Shown here in pieces: positions 1 to 8,217 of a stretch of DNA of 23,520 bases. Under the pieces are notes generated by a model. The model saw nothing but the letters and a program-made list of their open reading frames with translations, was not told where the DNA came from and did no database searches. Source of the stretch: Prevotella sp. CAG:485. Its GTDB lineage: Bacteria > Bacteroidota > Bacteroidia > Bacteroidales > Muribaculaceae. The stretch is from contig FR897884.1 of the NCBI GenBank assembly GCA_000437495.1, positions 707 through 24,226 on the forward strand, in the 5' to 3' direction. Made by a program: the position numbers and the translations under genes. How positions within the stretch are numbered: position 1 is the stretch's first letter; the number at the start of each line of letters is the position of its first letter.

Positions 1-447
1 CGGCAGCTTAGCCAGCCTGCCGCGCATTCCCGGAGGAATGGCGCTCCCTCCAACCAGGATATTGTCTACAAGCCTCAGACGCTGCGGGTTATCGAGCAGC
101 TCAGCTAATTGCGAAGGCACAACAGCCAACAGCGTTATGCGCCGCTGACTGCCGTCTTGGCTGAGCGGATTGTTGCCGGCTTCTTCACAGGTCAATTCGC
201 ATCCTGCCTCCAAAGCCCTTACAATCATCATCTTGCCGGCTATGTAGTCAGGCGAGAGGCACAGATGAAGACGCGCTTTAGCATCAATGCCGAAGAAGAG
301 GTTTGTGCGTCGAGCCGACCGTCGCATCAGCGTTTTCGGCAGCTGAATCTCTTTGGGTGTACCCGTTGAGCCGGAGGTGTGCGCCTTCACCGTGTCCACT
401 TCCGAGCGCCATTCCCTGATAAAATCAGAAACCGTCAGCTGCGCCAT
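1..447 (-). CDS. menE: o-succinylbenzoate-CoA ligase, N-terminal part (cut by window edge)
   Basis: This is the first 149 codons of an AMP-forming ligase. The ATG is at 447 and the frame stays open to base 1, so the C-terminal half lies outside the window. The adenylation P-loop TSGSTGTPKE is visible at residues 24-33, followed by a stretch (LCLSPDYIAGKMMIVRALEAG) typical of the short Bacteroidetes MenE proteins. The enzyme activates o-succinylbenzoate to OSB-CoA with ATP and CoA, and MenB then acts on the product. The start overlaps the 3' end of menC by 13 bp, which indicates translational coupling in the menD-menB-menC-menE run. The family assignment rests on the P-loop and the context. 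Without the C-terminal domain other acyl-CoA ligases cannot be strictly excluded, but the operon makes MenE by far the best choice. Confidence 0.9.
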   Translation of the reverse strand, partial: MAQLTVSDFIREWRSEVDTVKAHTSGSTGTPKEIQLPKTLMRRSARRTNLFFGIDAKARLHLCLSPDYIAGKMMIVRALEAGCELTCEEAGNNPLSQDGSQRRITLLAVVPSQLAELLDNPQRLRLVDNILVGGSAIPPGMRGRLAKLP

Positions 448-1499
448 TCCAGTTTATCGAGCAAAGGACAAGAGCTGTTGTCTATCACTGGCGAGCACGT
501 CAGCTTCTCACCTTCGAGTATGAGCGGCGACGGAGTATTTTCCACAAACAACGCCCCGGTGCCGAGTCCCTGTGCCCGCGATTTCGTTTTCTCACCCAAC
601 GAGGCTGTCCATTGCGCCAAAGCATTAAGACCAACATTGCTCTCTAAGGCCGACGTTACCCACCAGCGGATGCCCTCCAGCTCAGCCGCCTCAATCCAGT
701 CTTCTGCCCCGTTGAAACCGCCGCAGAGGGCCGGTTTAAGCACTATGAGCTGCGGGTGGACATGCTTCAGCATGGCGCGACGTTCCTCCGGGTCGTAGAT
801 ACCGATGAGGTCCTCATCAAGAGCTATCGGCACCGGCGATGTGCGGCACAGACGTCCCGTTTCGCGGTAATATCGCGCCGGGAAGGGTTGCTCAATGCTT
901 TCCACGCCCAAATCGGCCAACTGCCCAAGCATTTTCTCCGCCCTGTCGTATGGTAATCCGCCGTTGGCATCTACCCTTATCTCCAGGTCATTGTTGGCCT
1001 TGCGAATCTCCGTGATAAGTCCTAATTCGGCATCCCAGTTGAGGGCACCTATCTTGAACTTCACACAATGGAATCCGGCATCAATCTTCTCCTGGGCGCG
1101 TCGACGCATTGTGTCAATATCGCCCATCCACACCAGGCCGTTTATGGTCAGACTCTCTTTGCCTTCGGTAAATTCAGACGGCCAATAGAGGCGTTTGCCA
1201 CCCCCTGCAAAATCGCGCAGAGCCATCTCCAAGCCATATTGAATTGACGAGTGCCGGCTCAGGTCTGTGGGGCGTCCGAGGGCTATGTTGGCGAGCAGTT
1301 CAATCAGCTTCAGCTCATACTCCTCGTTAGCCTCCGGGCTTAACCCCGGGAAAAGGGCTGCCTCGCCTAATCCATAGACTTCGGGATTATGTTCGTCATA
1401 CACCTTCAGAAAACACGTCAGCTTGGTGTTCATCGTTTCCCGCGACGTGGTGGCAGGCTGCCGGAACTGCAGATTGCATGGAGCGTAACTCAGGCGCAT
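435..1499 (-). CDS. menC: o-succinylbenzoate synthase (enolase superfamily)
   Basis: The predicted protein is 354 aa. MenC dehydrates SHCHC to o-succinylbenzoate in menaquinone synthesis, in the cytosol. The enolase-superfamily catalytic set is complete: a KFK motif with the base Lys at 147-149, metal ligands Asp177 (RVDAN), Glu203 (IEQPF) and Asp228/Glu229 (ALDED), and the second Lys255 (VLKPALCGG). The open frame extends 27 codons further upstream, but those residues lie inside menB. The ATG at 1499 sits four bases after the menB stop and gives a normal family start, so I chose it. The 3' end overlaps menE by 13 bp. Nothing looks degraded. Confidence 0.96.
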   Translation of the reverse strand: MRLSYAPCNLQFRQPATTSRETMNTKLTCFLKVYDEHNPEVYGLGEAALFPGLSPEANEEYELKLIELLANIALGRPTDLSRHSSIQYGLEMALRDFAGGGKRLYWPSEFTEGKESLTINGLVWMGDIDTMRRRAQEKIDAGFHCVKFKIGALNWDAELGLITEIRKANNDLEIRVDANGGLPYDRAEKMLGQLADLGVESIEQPFPARYYRETGRLCRTSPVPIALDEDLIGIYDPEERRAMLKHVHPQLIVLKPALCGGFNGAEDWIEAAELEGIRWWVTSALESNVGLNALAQWTASLGEKTKSRAQGLGTGALFVENTPSPLILEGEKLTCSPVIDNSSCPLLDKLEWRS

Positions 1500-1503
1500 G
1501 GCA

Positions 1504-2325
1504 TCAGGGGAATTTGGGGAATCGGTCGAAATCGGGGTCGCGTTTTTCGAGGAAAGCATCGCGGCCTTCCTGGGCTTCATCCATCAGATAATAGAGCAGC
1601 GTGGCGTCGCCGGCAAACTGCATCAGACCCTGCTGGCCGTCGAGCTCGGCGTTCAGTCCGCGTTTTATCATGCGGATGGCCAGCGGCGAGCGCTTCATGA
1701 TTGTGCGACACCATTCCACCGTTTCATCCTCAAGCTTATCCGGCTCAACCACAACATTCACCATACCCATATCCAGCGCTTCGGCAGCGGTATACTGGCG
1801 GCAGAGGAACCAGATCTCGCGAGCCTTTTTCTGACCTACACAACGTGCCAGATACGACGAGCCGAAACCGGCGTCGAAACTGCCAACCTTGGGTCCTGTC
1901 TGGCCAAACCTCGCTGTGCTGGAGGCTATGGAGAGGTCGCACACCACCTGAAGCACATTGCCGCCACCTATGGCATAACCGTTCACCATGGCAATCACAG
2001 GCTTGGGAATCGAACGTATGGCGGCGTGCAGGTCGAGCACGTTGAGGCGCGGCACACCGTCGTCGCCAACATATCCGCCGCGGCCTTTGGCATGCTGGTC
2101 GCCGCCGCTGCAGAAGGCCTTGTCGCCGATTCCTGTCAGCACTACAACGCGGATGTCGCTGCGTTCGCGGCAGATGCTCATGGCGTCGAGCATCTCCATG
2201 TTGGTCAGGGGCCGGAAAGCATTATATACCTTCGGACGGTTGATGGTGATACGGGCTATCCCTTCAAAAAAATCAAACAGAATGTCTGTATAGCTCTTGA
2301 TTGGTGTCCAGTTGTATTTGCTCAT
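1504..2325 (-). CDS. menB: 1,4-dihydroxy-2-naphthoyl-CoA synthase
   Basis: The predicted protein is 273 aa, the usual length for this crotonase-fold enzyme, which closes the naphthoquinone ring of OSB-CoA. The oxyanion-hole region SGGDQ is at 73-77 and a second glycine-rich segment (YAIGGGN) is at 117-123. The loop GQTGPKVGSFDAG at 141-153 carries the conserved Ser and Asp. The C-terminus ends in the family-typical KRDPDFDRFPKFP. The loop has the QTGPKVGSF form seen in E. coli, not the mycobacterial form with an extra Asp, so I infer the bicarbonate-dependent type I enzyme. Its ATG overlaps the menD stop as ATGA, and menC begins four bases after its own stop. Confidence 0.97.
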   Translation of the reverse strand: MSKYNWTPIKSYTDILFDFFEGIARITINRPKVYNAFRPLTNMEMLDAMSICRERSDIRVVVLTGIGDKAFCSGGDQHAKGRGGYVGDDGVPRLNVLDLHAAIRSIPKPVIAMVNGYAIGGGNVLQVVCDLSIASSTARFGQTGPKVGSFDAGFGSSYLARCVGQKKAREIWFLCRQYTAAEALDMGMVNVVVEPDKLEDETVEWCRTIMKRSPLAIRMIKRGLNAELDGQQGLMQFAGDATLLYYLMDEAQEGRDAFLEKRDPDFDRFPKFP

Positions 2326-3998
2326 ATTCTTGGTGATAGAAAATTTCTTAATGCAGAAGCATTTACATCGGGCGATGTAAAGACTTCAAGTATGGTTTTC
2401 TGATGCGCCGAGCCAAGCGTTTTCAGGACTTTGCGCAGCGACTCCGGCGAGTTGGCGCTGAGATACTGATAGCCTAACGCTTCGGCCTGTTCGCGCAGAG
2501 GTTGCTGCATCATATTCTTCAGGGTGAAATGTTCTTCGAGGCCTTCAATTGTGGCTGTTGAGGGGATGAAACGGAAGATGTCGCCACCTCCGTTATTCAT
2601 CACTATGATTTTGAAATTGCCGGGCACGCAGGGCAATGCCAGTCCGCCATAGTCGTGGCGTAGCGACATATCGCCGCTTATCAGCAGAGTAGGCTGCGGC
2701 GTGGCAAGAGCCATTCCCACAGCCGTTGACGTGCAGCCCTCTATGCCGCTTGTGCCGCGGTTACAGCTCAGCTGTTGCTGACCTGCTTTGCAGAAAAGCT
2801 CCGCATAACGTATTGAGGTGCCGTTTGAGCAGCACACATTCCATTGCTCGGGAATGGTGTTGAAAATCATGCTGTGAGCCACTATGTCGCACCACGACTG
2901 GCCCCCCATAAAGGCTATGTTGGCCTTCTCTGCCAAAGCGCTTACCTTGCGCCATGAGGCTCCGTAATCCGACCGCACATGATATGCCGAAAGGAATCGC
3001 CCCAAGCGTGCAAAGAAGCTCACCGGCGAACAGGTGATGCGCAGATTCAGATGTTGGAAACAGTCGGCGAGTACCGAGGCATTGCTCAGACTCCAGTGCT
3101 GCATACTTGCCGGCGCTCCCCTGAGCCATTCTTTCACCTTACGACTTATCAGAGCGCCGCCGATGGTTATTACCACATCAGGCAAAAGTGAATTGAGCGT
3201 GTCATGGTCAAGCATGCCTATGCGGCGGTCAATGCCGCCCGGCTCCGACAGATGCAGATTGGCAACAGCCTCGGCCAATATGGCCACGTTGGGAAGCATG
3301 GCAAAATGCCGCAATTTGTTCGATAACTTATGGTCGGGAGGCATGAAACCGGCCACAATCAATACACGTTTGTCGGCCAGTTCGGCAGCCAACTCCTTGG
3401 CTAATGTAATGTTCAGGTCATCTTCGCCGTTCAGCTGCCTAACCACACGCGGCTGCGGCTCCTTTACCTTCTGCCCGCTCAGCGGGTTGTTGTATTGCAT
3501 ATTGATATGCACCGGTCCGGGCTTGCCGCTGCTGCACATCAACATGGCTTCATTGAGAGAGCGGGTGGCGTACCACACCATCTCTTTGTCCGTCTCGTGG
3601 AAGTCGGGTATGTCGAAACTCCCCTTGACAATATTATTGAAAGCTCCTGCCTGACGAATTGTCTGGCTGTCTTCCTGGTCAATCCATTGCATGGGTCTGT
3701 CGGCGCTCAGCACAACTAACGGCACCCCCTGATAATAAGCCTCTGCAACGGCGGGTGCATAGTTGAGCAAAGCCGTGCCTGAGGTGCAGGTCAATGCCAC
3801 CGGTTTACGGCTCTGGCGTGCCAGCCCAAGCGCTACGAAGGCTGCCGCACGTTCATCTATCACGTCCGTTACCTGCAACCCCTCACACCTGTTTATGGCT
3901 TCAGTGAGAGGTGCGTTGCGCGAACCCGGCGAGCTGACAACCCGCTTTACACCGTGTTGCACAAGCAACTCTGCTGCTATCAGTGCCGACGTCTTCAT
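2322..3998 (-). CDS. menD: SEPHCHC synthase (2-oxoglutarate decarboxylase/isochorismate addition)
   Basis: The predicted protein is 558 aa. MenD is a thiamine-diphosphate enzyme that adds the succinyl-semialdehyde unit from 2-oxoglutarate to isochorismate. It is the first committed step after isochorismate in the classical menaquinone route. Seen in the sequence: SSPGSRNAPL at 22-31, the cofactor-activating Glu49 in VIDERAAAF, the segment GTALLNYAPAVAEAYYQGVP in the N-terminal domain, and a C-terminal ThDP/Mg motif starting SGDMSLRHD and ending NNGGGDIF. The protein looks intact. It overlaps both neighbours by ATGA: fmt upstream and menB downstream. The isochorismate synthase gene menF, which I expect next to menD in many relatives, is not here. 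Confidence 0.96.
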   Translation of the reverse strand: MKTSALIAAELLVQHGVKRVVSSPGSRNAPLTEAINRCEGLQVTDVIDERAAAFVALGLARQSRKPVALTCTSGTALLNYAPAVAEAYYQGVPLVVLSADRPMQWIDQEDSQTIRQAGAFNNIVKGSFDIPDFHETDKEMVWYATRSLNEAMLMCSSGKPGPVHINMQYNNPLSGQKVKEPQPRVVRQLNGEDDLNITLAKELAAELADKRVLIVAGFMPPDHKLSNKLRHFAMLPNVAILAEAVANLHLSEPGGIDRRIGMLDHDTLNSLLPDVVITIGGALISRKVKEWLRGAPASMQHWSLSNASVLADCFQHLNLRITCSPVSFFARLGRFLSAYHVRSDYGASWRKVSALAEKANIAFMGGQSWCDIVAHSMIFNTIPEQWNVCCSNGTSIRYAELFCKAGQQQLSCNRGTSGIEGCTSTAVGMALATPQPTLLISGDMSLRHDYGGLALPCVPGNFKIIVMNNGGGDIFRFIPSTATIEGLEEHFTLKNMMQQPLREQAEALGYQYLSANSPESLRKVLKTLGSAHQKTILEVFTSPDVNASALRNFLSPRI

Positions 3999-4933
3999 GA
4001 TTCCATTTTTATGGACAGAGGCTTATAGCCGCGCAAAAACGCATCTATGCTCATCGCCCGTTTGCCGGCCGGCTGAAGCTCCAAGATTTCTACGGGCAGG
4101 GTTGCCGTGCCTGCGGTCAGACTCTCTTTCTCCACCTCTATCTCGCCCGGTTTCAGGGGTTTGTGATTCGTGGTGATGCGGGTCTTGAGAACTTTTACGT
4201 CCATCACGCCCTTGTTCTCTACCTCTATATGTGTGAAGGCGGCCGGATAGGGCGACAGGCCGCGCACCTGGTTGTGAACGGTCTCGGCAGCGGCATCCCA
4301 TTTTATCAGGCAATCCTCCTTGAAAATTTTTGGCGCGGCCACAAACTCACCTTCCGGCTGCGGAAACGAACGCACCGTGCCATCCTCTATCTTGGCAAGG
4401 GTATCGAGGGTCATATTGGCGCCTAAAATCATCAGCTTATCGTGCAGACTGCCTGCATTGTCTTCGGGCAGGATTTCCTCTTCGCGCTCTTCAATGATAT
4501 TGCCGGTATCAATCTCATGCGAGAGGAAAAACGTTGTTACGCCGGTCTGCGTTTCGCCATTCATAATTGCCCTGTTGATGGGGGCGGCGCCACGGTAGCG
4601 CGGTAGAAGCGACGCGTGAAGATTGAAGGTGCCCAACCGTGGCATCCCCCACACAATTTCGGGAAGCATGCGGAAGGCTATCACCACAAACAAATCGGCA
4701 TTTATGGCTTTCAGCTGTTCAATGAATTCGGCATCGCGCAGTTTCACCGGCTGCAACACGGGCAATCCTTTTTCCAGAGCCACTTTCTTCACATCGCTCT
4801 GCAACAGTTTATGCCCTCGGCCGGCTATCTTGTCGGGCATTGTTACCACCGCTGCCACGTCATAGCCTGCTTCAATAATAGCTCTCAGATTATATGCTGC
4901 AAATTCGGGTGTGCCAAAAAATATGATTTTCAT
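3995..4933 (-). CDS. fmt: methionyl-tRNA formyltransferase
   Basis: The predicted protein is 312 aa, the normal length. It transfers a formyl group from 10-formyl-tetrahydrofolate to initiator Met-tRNA. The N-terminal Rossmann-like start MKIIFFGTPEFA and the signature SLLPRYRGAAPI (108-119) are clear. The catalytic triad corresponds to Asn104, His106 and Asp142 (in E. coli Asn108, His110, Asp146). The C-terminal OB-like tRNA-binding part is present. The gene begins 17 nt after the ClC reading frame ends and overlaps menD by ATGA. The order tsaC - (transferase) - ClC - fmt resembles an arrangement I recall from Bacteroides, without the men genes behind it. Confidence 0.97.
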   Translation of the reverse strand: MKIIFFGTPEFAAYNLRAIIEAGYDVAAVVTMPDKIAGRGHKLLQSDVKKVALEKGLPVLQPVKLRDAEFIEQLKAINADLFVVIAFRMLPEIVWGMPRLGTFNLHASLLPRYRGAAPINRAIMNGETQTGVTTFFLSHEIDTGNIIEEREEEILPEDNAGSLHDKLMILGANMTLDTLAKIEDGTVRSFPQPEGEFVAAPKIFKEDCLIKWDAAAETVHNQVRGLSPYPAAFTHIEVENKGVMDVKVLKTRITTNHKPLKPGEIEVEKESLTAGTATLPVEILELQPAGKRAMSIDAFLRGYKPLSIKMES

Positions 4934-4950
4934 AGAGGAAAGTTTTGTTA

Positions 4951-5466
4951 TCAGTCGTCGCAGTAATGTTTTAGCACTCTGCGATAAGAATTAAAGATTT
5001 TTGATTTCGATACAAAGCCTATGTAACGGCCGTTTTCCACCACCGGCAGATTCCATGCATTGGTGCGGTCAAAGGCTTTCATCACCTCATCCATTTTCTG
5101 CTCCTTCTCAATAACAGCCGGCGGCCGCGACATGAATGTGCGCACATGCATCTTCGGATAAAGGTCTGACCGGAACATGATATTTCGTATGTCGTCGAGG
5201 AGCACCACACCCAACAGCATCCCCTTGTCGTCAACCACCGGAAAGAGATTTCTGTGCGAACGTGCCACCGTATCCACCATCATCTGCAGATTCATTTCAG
5301 GGCGCACCGGCAAGAAGTCTGTCTCAATGAGATTGTCGATTTTGAGCAGAGTCAGCACCGTTTTGTCTTTCTGGTGAGTCATCAGATTTCCCTGCCGTGC
5401 CAGACGCTCTGTGTATAGCGAATACGACTGGAAGATGCGCACTGTTCCGTAGCTCAGCGTCGACAC
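4951..5466 (-). CDS. ClC chloride transporter, C-terminal fragment (last helix and two CBS domains), frameshifted
   Basis: This is the 3' part of a ClC gene, separated from the 5' part by a 22-bp tandem duplication that shifts the frame. It continues exactly where the 5' fragment leaves its native frame: without the extra copy, the protein reads ...LPLLIVS then TLSYGTVRIFQ. It holds the final transmembrane helix with the Tyr (SLYTERL) that corresponds to the chloride-coordinating Tyr445 of E. coli ClcA, followed by two CBS domains (about residues 38-95 and 106-165 of the fragment). As it stands, translation would need a GTG at 5466 or internal initiation, for example at the ATG at 5382, which would give a soluble 143-aa CBS protein. 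I think it is more likely untranslated, or an assembly effect. Confidence 0.8.
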   Translation of the reverse strand: MSTLSYGTVRIFQSYSLYTERLARQGNLMTHQKDKTVLTLLKIDNLIETDFLPVRPEMNLQMMVDTVARSHRNLFPVVDDKGMLLGVVLLDDIRNIMFRSDLYPKMHVRTFMSRPPAVIEKEQKMDEVMKAFDRTNAWNLPVVENGRYIGFVSKSKIFNSYRRVLKHYCDD

Positions 5467-6772
5467 TATCAGCAGCGGCAGGCGACACTATCAGCAGCGG
5501 CAGGAAGAGGTCGTAACCGCCGGTCATCTCGGCCGTAAGGAAGATACCCATCAGGGGTGCATGCATCACCCCGGCCATTACGCCGGCCATGCCCAACAGG
5601 GCAAAGTTAGAGCCGCTCAGCTCTATGCCGAAGGGGAGCAGATTGCAAATATACGCAAACAGATAGCCGCTGAGCGCCCCCACAAACAGCGACGGCGCAA
5701 AGGTGCCACCCACACCTCCGGCACCGTTGGTGGCTGCCGTGGCAAAGGCTTTACACAGTATGATGGCGCCGATAAAGGCGGCTATGAACCATGTGGAGTT
5801 ACGGTCCACATAAAACAGCGTGCCGCCGGTGATTGAGCCGGGTTTGCCTGCCAACAGCTGATTGATGGAATCGTAGCCCTCGCCATAGAGTGGCGGAAAG
5901 AGGAAGATGAGCAGTGCCAGCATGCTCGCGCCCATTATGTAACGTAGCAAACGCGAGTCTATGCCGCGAAACACTCTCTCCATCAGCATTACCGATTTGG
6001 AGAAATAGAGGCTGACAAAACCGGTGAAGACGCCCAACAACAGGGCGTAAGGGATTTTTGATGTCAGGAAAGGCTCGCTCTGTGTGAAGAAAAACTCTGC
6101 CGTGTAGCCTTCCATGCAATAAGCCACCGTGGCGGCCGTGATTGATGAGATGAGCAGCGGCATCACCGTGGCTCCGGTGAGGTCAATCATCAGCACTTCC
6201 AAGGTGAACAACATTCCGGCAATGGGGGCGCGGAAGATTCCGGCGATACCGGCCGCAGCGCCGCATCCCACAAGTATCATCAGCAGCTTTGGCGACAGTC
6301 GGAAAGCCTGTCCTACTTGCGACCCTATACTTGCGCCGGCAAGCACTATAGGGCCCTCGGCTCCCACTGATCCGCCGAAGCCTATCGTTACGGCGGCGCC
6401 GCCTATGGCTCCGTAAATGTTGCGGCGCTTAAGTCGCGACTTGCGTTGTGAAATGGCATAAAGCACGCGCGTTACGCCATGGCTGATGTCATACCGCACC
6501 ACATAATGCACAAACAGATATGCTATGATAAGTCCTACGCATGGCCACACCAGATAGAGCCAGTTGACTTGCGTCAGCGAGAAGTGCGACGTGAGCAGCT
6601 GCTGTATGGCGTGTATAAGCCATTTTAGTGCCTGTGCCGCAATGCCGCAGAGTACGCCCACAACAAGGCTCAACGCCAAAAGAAGCGTCTTCTCGCTGAT
6701 GTGATTCTCGCGTTTGCTGACTATGTTGAACCACCAGCGCGTAAACCTGTTGTCTCTCTCCTTATATGCCAT
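5324..6772 (-). CDS. ClC-family chloride channel/antiporter, membrane part, frameshifted near its end
   Basis: The open frame is 482 codons, but only the first 430 residues are native. The last 52 are out of frame after the 22-bp duplication. The membrane core is recognisable: gating Glu139 in GSVGAEGP, FRAPIAGMLFTLE at 180-192, and the GGTFAP anion-site motif at 355-360. The position of the internal proton Glu (E203 of E. coli ClcA) appears to be Val193. The frameshift removes the last helix, its chloride-binding Tyr and both CBS domains. Joining the parts after deleting one repeat copy gives 599 aa over 4951-6772, a normal Bacteroidales ClC length. The start lies 4 nt after the stop of the sugar transferase, within one operon. 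If the duplication is real, the product is probably inactive. Confidence 0.85.
   Translation of the reverse strand: MAYKERDNRFTRWWFNIVSKRENHISEKTLLLALSLVVGVLCGIAAQALKWLIHAIQQLLTSHFSLTQVNWLYLVWPCVGLIIAYLFVHYVVRYDISHGVTRVLYAISQRKSRLKRRNIYGAIGGAAVTIGFGGSVGAEGPIVLAGASIGSQVGQAFRLSPKLLMILVGCGAAAGIAGIFRAPIAGMLFTLEVLMIDLTGATVMPLLISSITAATVAYCMEGYTAEFFFTQSEPFLTSKIPYALLLGVFTGFVSLYFSKSVMLMERVFRGIDSRLLRYIMGASMLALLIFLFPPLYGEGYDSINQLLAGKPGSITGGTLFYVDRNSTWFIAAFIGAIILCKAFATAATNGAGGVGGTFAPSLFVGALSGYLFAYICNLLPFGIELSGSNFALLGMAGVMAGVMHAPLMGIFLTAEMTGGYDLFLPLLIVSPAAADSVDAELRNSAHLPVVFAIHRASGTAGKSDDSPERQNGADSAQNRQSH
5461..5504. repeat. perfect 22-bp tandem duplication inside the ClC gene
   Basis: Two identical head-to-tail copies (5461-5482 and 5483-5504), each beginning cgacactatc and ending gcggcagg. 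Because 22 is not a multiple of three, the second copy shifts the ClC frame. Deleting either copy leaves 1800 bp from 4951 to 6772, exactly 600 codons including the stop, with continuous homologous sequence across the join. This is read directly from the sequence. Whether it is biological or an assembly error cannot be decided here. Confidence 0.98.
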
Positions 6773-6776
6773 CAGC

Positions 6777-8192
6777 TTACATGCCTTTGCCCGTCAAAAC
6801 GGTGCGTATTGTGTAAATAAGTATCTTGACGTCCACAGTAAGCGACATATTGCCGATGTATATGAGGTCATACTTGCTGCGTTCCACCATTTCCTCCACC
6901 GTGGTGGCATATCCGAACTTCACCATGCCCCATGAGGTCAGTCCCGGCCTTACCTGCTGAAGCAGGGTGTAATAAGGCGCCACGCGGATAATCTTTTCAA
7001 TGTAATAGGCTCGTTCCGGACGCGGTCCCACAAACGCCATCTCGCCCTTTAACACGTTCCAGAACTGCGGAATCTCGTCGATGCGGTATTTGCGGAGAAA
7101 ACGCCCGATATGCGTTATGCGCATATCATTCTCGCTGCTCAGCTGAGGCCCGTTGGGTTCCGCCTCGGCCACCATGGTGCGGAATTTGTGTATCTTGAAC
7201 GGACGACGCCGATAGCCAATCCTTTCCTGGTGATAGAACACCGGCCCTTTGCTGTCGAGCTTTATGGCCAAAGCCACAACCGACATCACAGGAAGCAGCA
7301 ATATCAGCGACAGCCCTGCCACCACAATATCGCCAAGGCGTTTCAGGTTGCGCGAACATTCGCTCAGCTGCGAGCGGCTGACTTCCAGCAACGGCTCTCC
7401 GTATATATCCTGAAGCCGGATACCCGATGTGAGGTAGGAGAAGCTGCCTGCCGCCACTTTTATGCTTATGTCGAGGTCGAACAGCCGGTTCATCACCGCA
7501 AGCACTGTCTGCTCGTTATCCTCCTGCTCCAAGGCTATGATGACGTCGGAGATTGCACCTTCGGCCACCAGGCGTTTCAGGTCATCTATGCTCAGCAAAG
7601 GCACATCACCGTAACCGGTACTTTCGCCAACCACGGGCACAAATCCTATAATGTTATATCCGTAAAGGCTCTGAGTGCGTATCAGCTGCTGAGCCACTTT
7701 GCGCGACCGCTGCGAGTTGCCGATGATTACCGTGTTGAACCGCACATTGCCGCGGCGTATCGACCGGAAAAGGCGTGTGGTGATGATATAGCGCCCAAGA
7801 TAGGTGATGATGAAAAACAGGCCGAAGAGTATGGCCAGGAATTTGTAATGAGCCACCTTTACCAGGCCTATGTCGTTAATCATCAGGCTGAAATAAATCA
7901 GCAACGATACCACCGCAGCCGACAGGAACGTGGTTATCAGTTCTGTAATGCGCGACCTGCGTTCAGGGTCGTTGTAAAAGCCTGATATGGCATATACGCC
8001 CAAAACGACTAACGGGAAGAGCCCCTGTTCAAGCAGAATTTTGCTGTTGGTCAGGAAGTTGTAGAAATGTGAATTGAACTGTGCGAACTCAATCAAAAAA
8101 TAACGGCAGATGTCGAAAAGCAGGAATGCTATGTTGGCCGTTATAAAGTCGGTCAACACATACGCAGTCCGTATTTTCTGTTGTCTCGTCAT
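6777..8192 (-). CDS. undecaprenyl-phosphate hexose-1-phosphate transferase (WcaJ/polyprenyl glycosylphosphotransferase family)
   Basis: The predicted protein is 471 aa. Members transfer a sugar-1-phosphate from a nucleotide sugar to undecaprenyl phosphate, starting a lipid-linked glycan at the inner membrane. Seen here: an N-terminal set of about four hydrophobic helices (about 10-35, 57-72, 88-106, 117-136), a Rossmann-like middle part (about 150-275), a membrane re-entrant hydrophobic segment at about 287-311, and the catalytic domain. The catalytic domain contains HQERIGYRRRPFKIHKFRTM (321-340), the Asp372-Glu373 pair in RIDEIPQ, and FVGPRPE (387-393). The start is preceded by a purine-rich GGAAGAAGGA stretch. 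The sugar (glucose, galactose or another) cannot be read from the sequence. No glycosyltransferase cluster is adjacent, so it may serve a glycan assembled elsewhere. Confidence 0.93.
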   Translation of the reverse strand: MTRQQKIRTAYVLTDFITANIAFLLFDICRYFLIEFAQFNSHFYNFLTNSKILLEQGLFPLVVLGVYAISGFYNDPERRSRITELITTFLSAAVVSLLIYFSLMINDIGLVKVAHYKFLAILFGLFFIITYLGRYIITTRLFRSIRRGNVRFNTVIIGNSQRSRKVAQQLIRTQSLYGYNIIGFVPVVGESTGYGDVPLLSIDDLKRLVAEGAISDVIIALEQEDNEQTVLAVMNRLFDLDISIKVAAGSFSYLTSGIRLQDIYGEPLLEVSRSQLSECSRNLKRLGDIVVAGLSLILLLPVMSVVALAIKLDSKGPVFYHQERIGYRRRPFKIHKFRTMVAEAEPNGPQLSSENDMRITHIGRFLRKYRIDEIPQFWNVLKGEMAFVGPRPERAYYIEKIIRVAPYYTLLQQVRPGLTSWGMVKFGYATTVEEMVERSKYDLIYIGNMSLTVDVKILIYTIRTVLTGKGM

Positions 8193-8217
8193 TTCCTTCT
8201 TCCTTTCGTCAGTTCGT

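Noticed and set aside
1500..1580. 27-codon upstream extension of menC
   Set aside because: It lies within menB, and the residues do not look like a MenC N-terminus. The ATG at 1499 fits the gene junction.
1498..2403. 301-codon open frame on the + strand
   Set aside because: It lies opposite menB, whose protein is unmistakable. The frame is an antisense by-product of GC-rich codons.
7110..7985. 291-codon open frame on the + strand
   Set aside because: It is antisense to the sugar-phosphate transferase and shows no recognisable domain.
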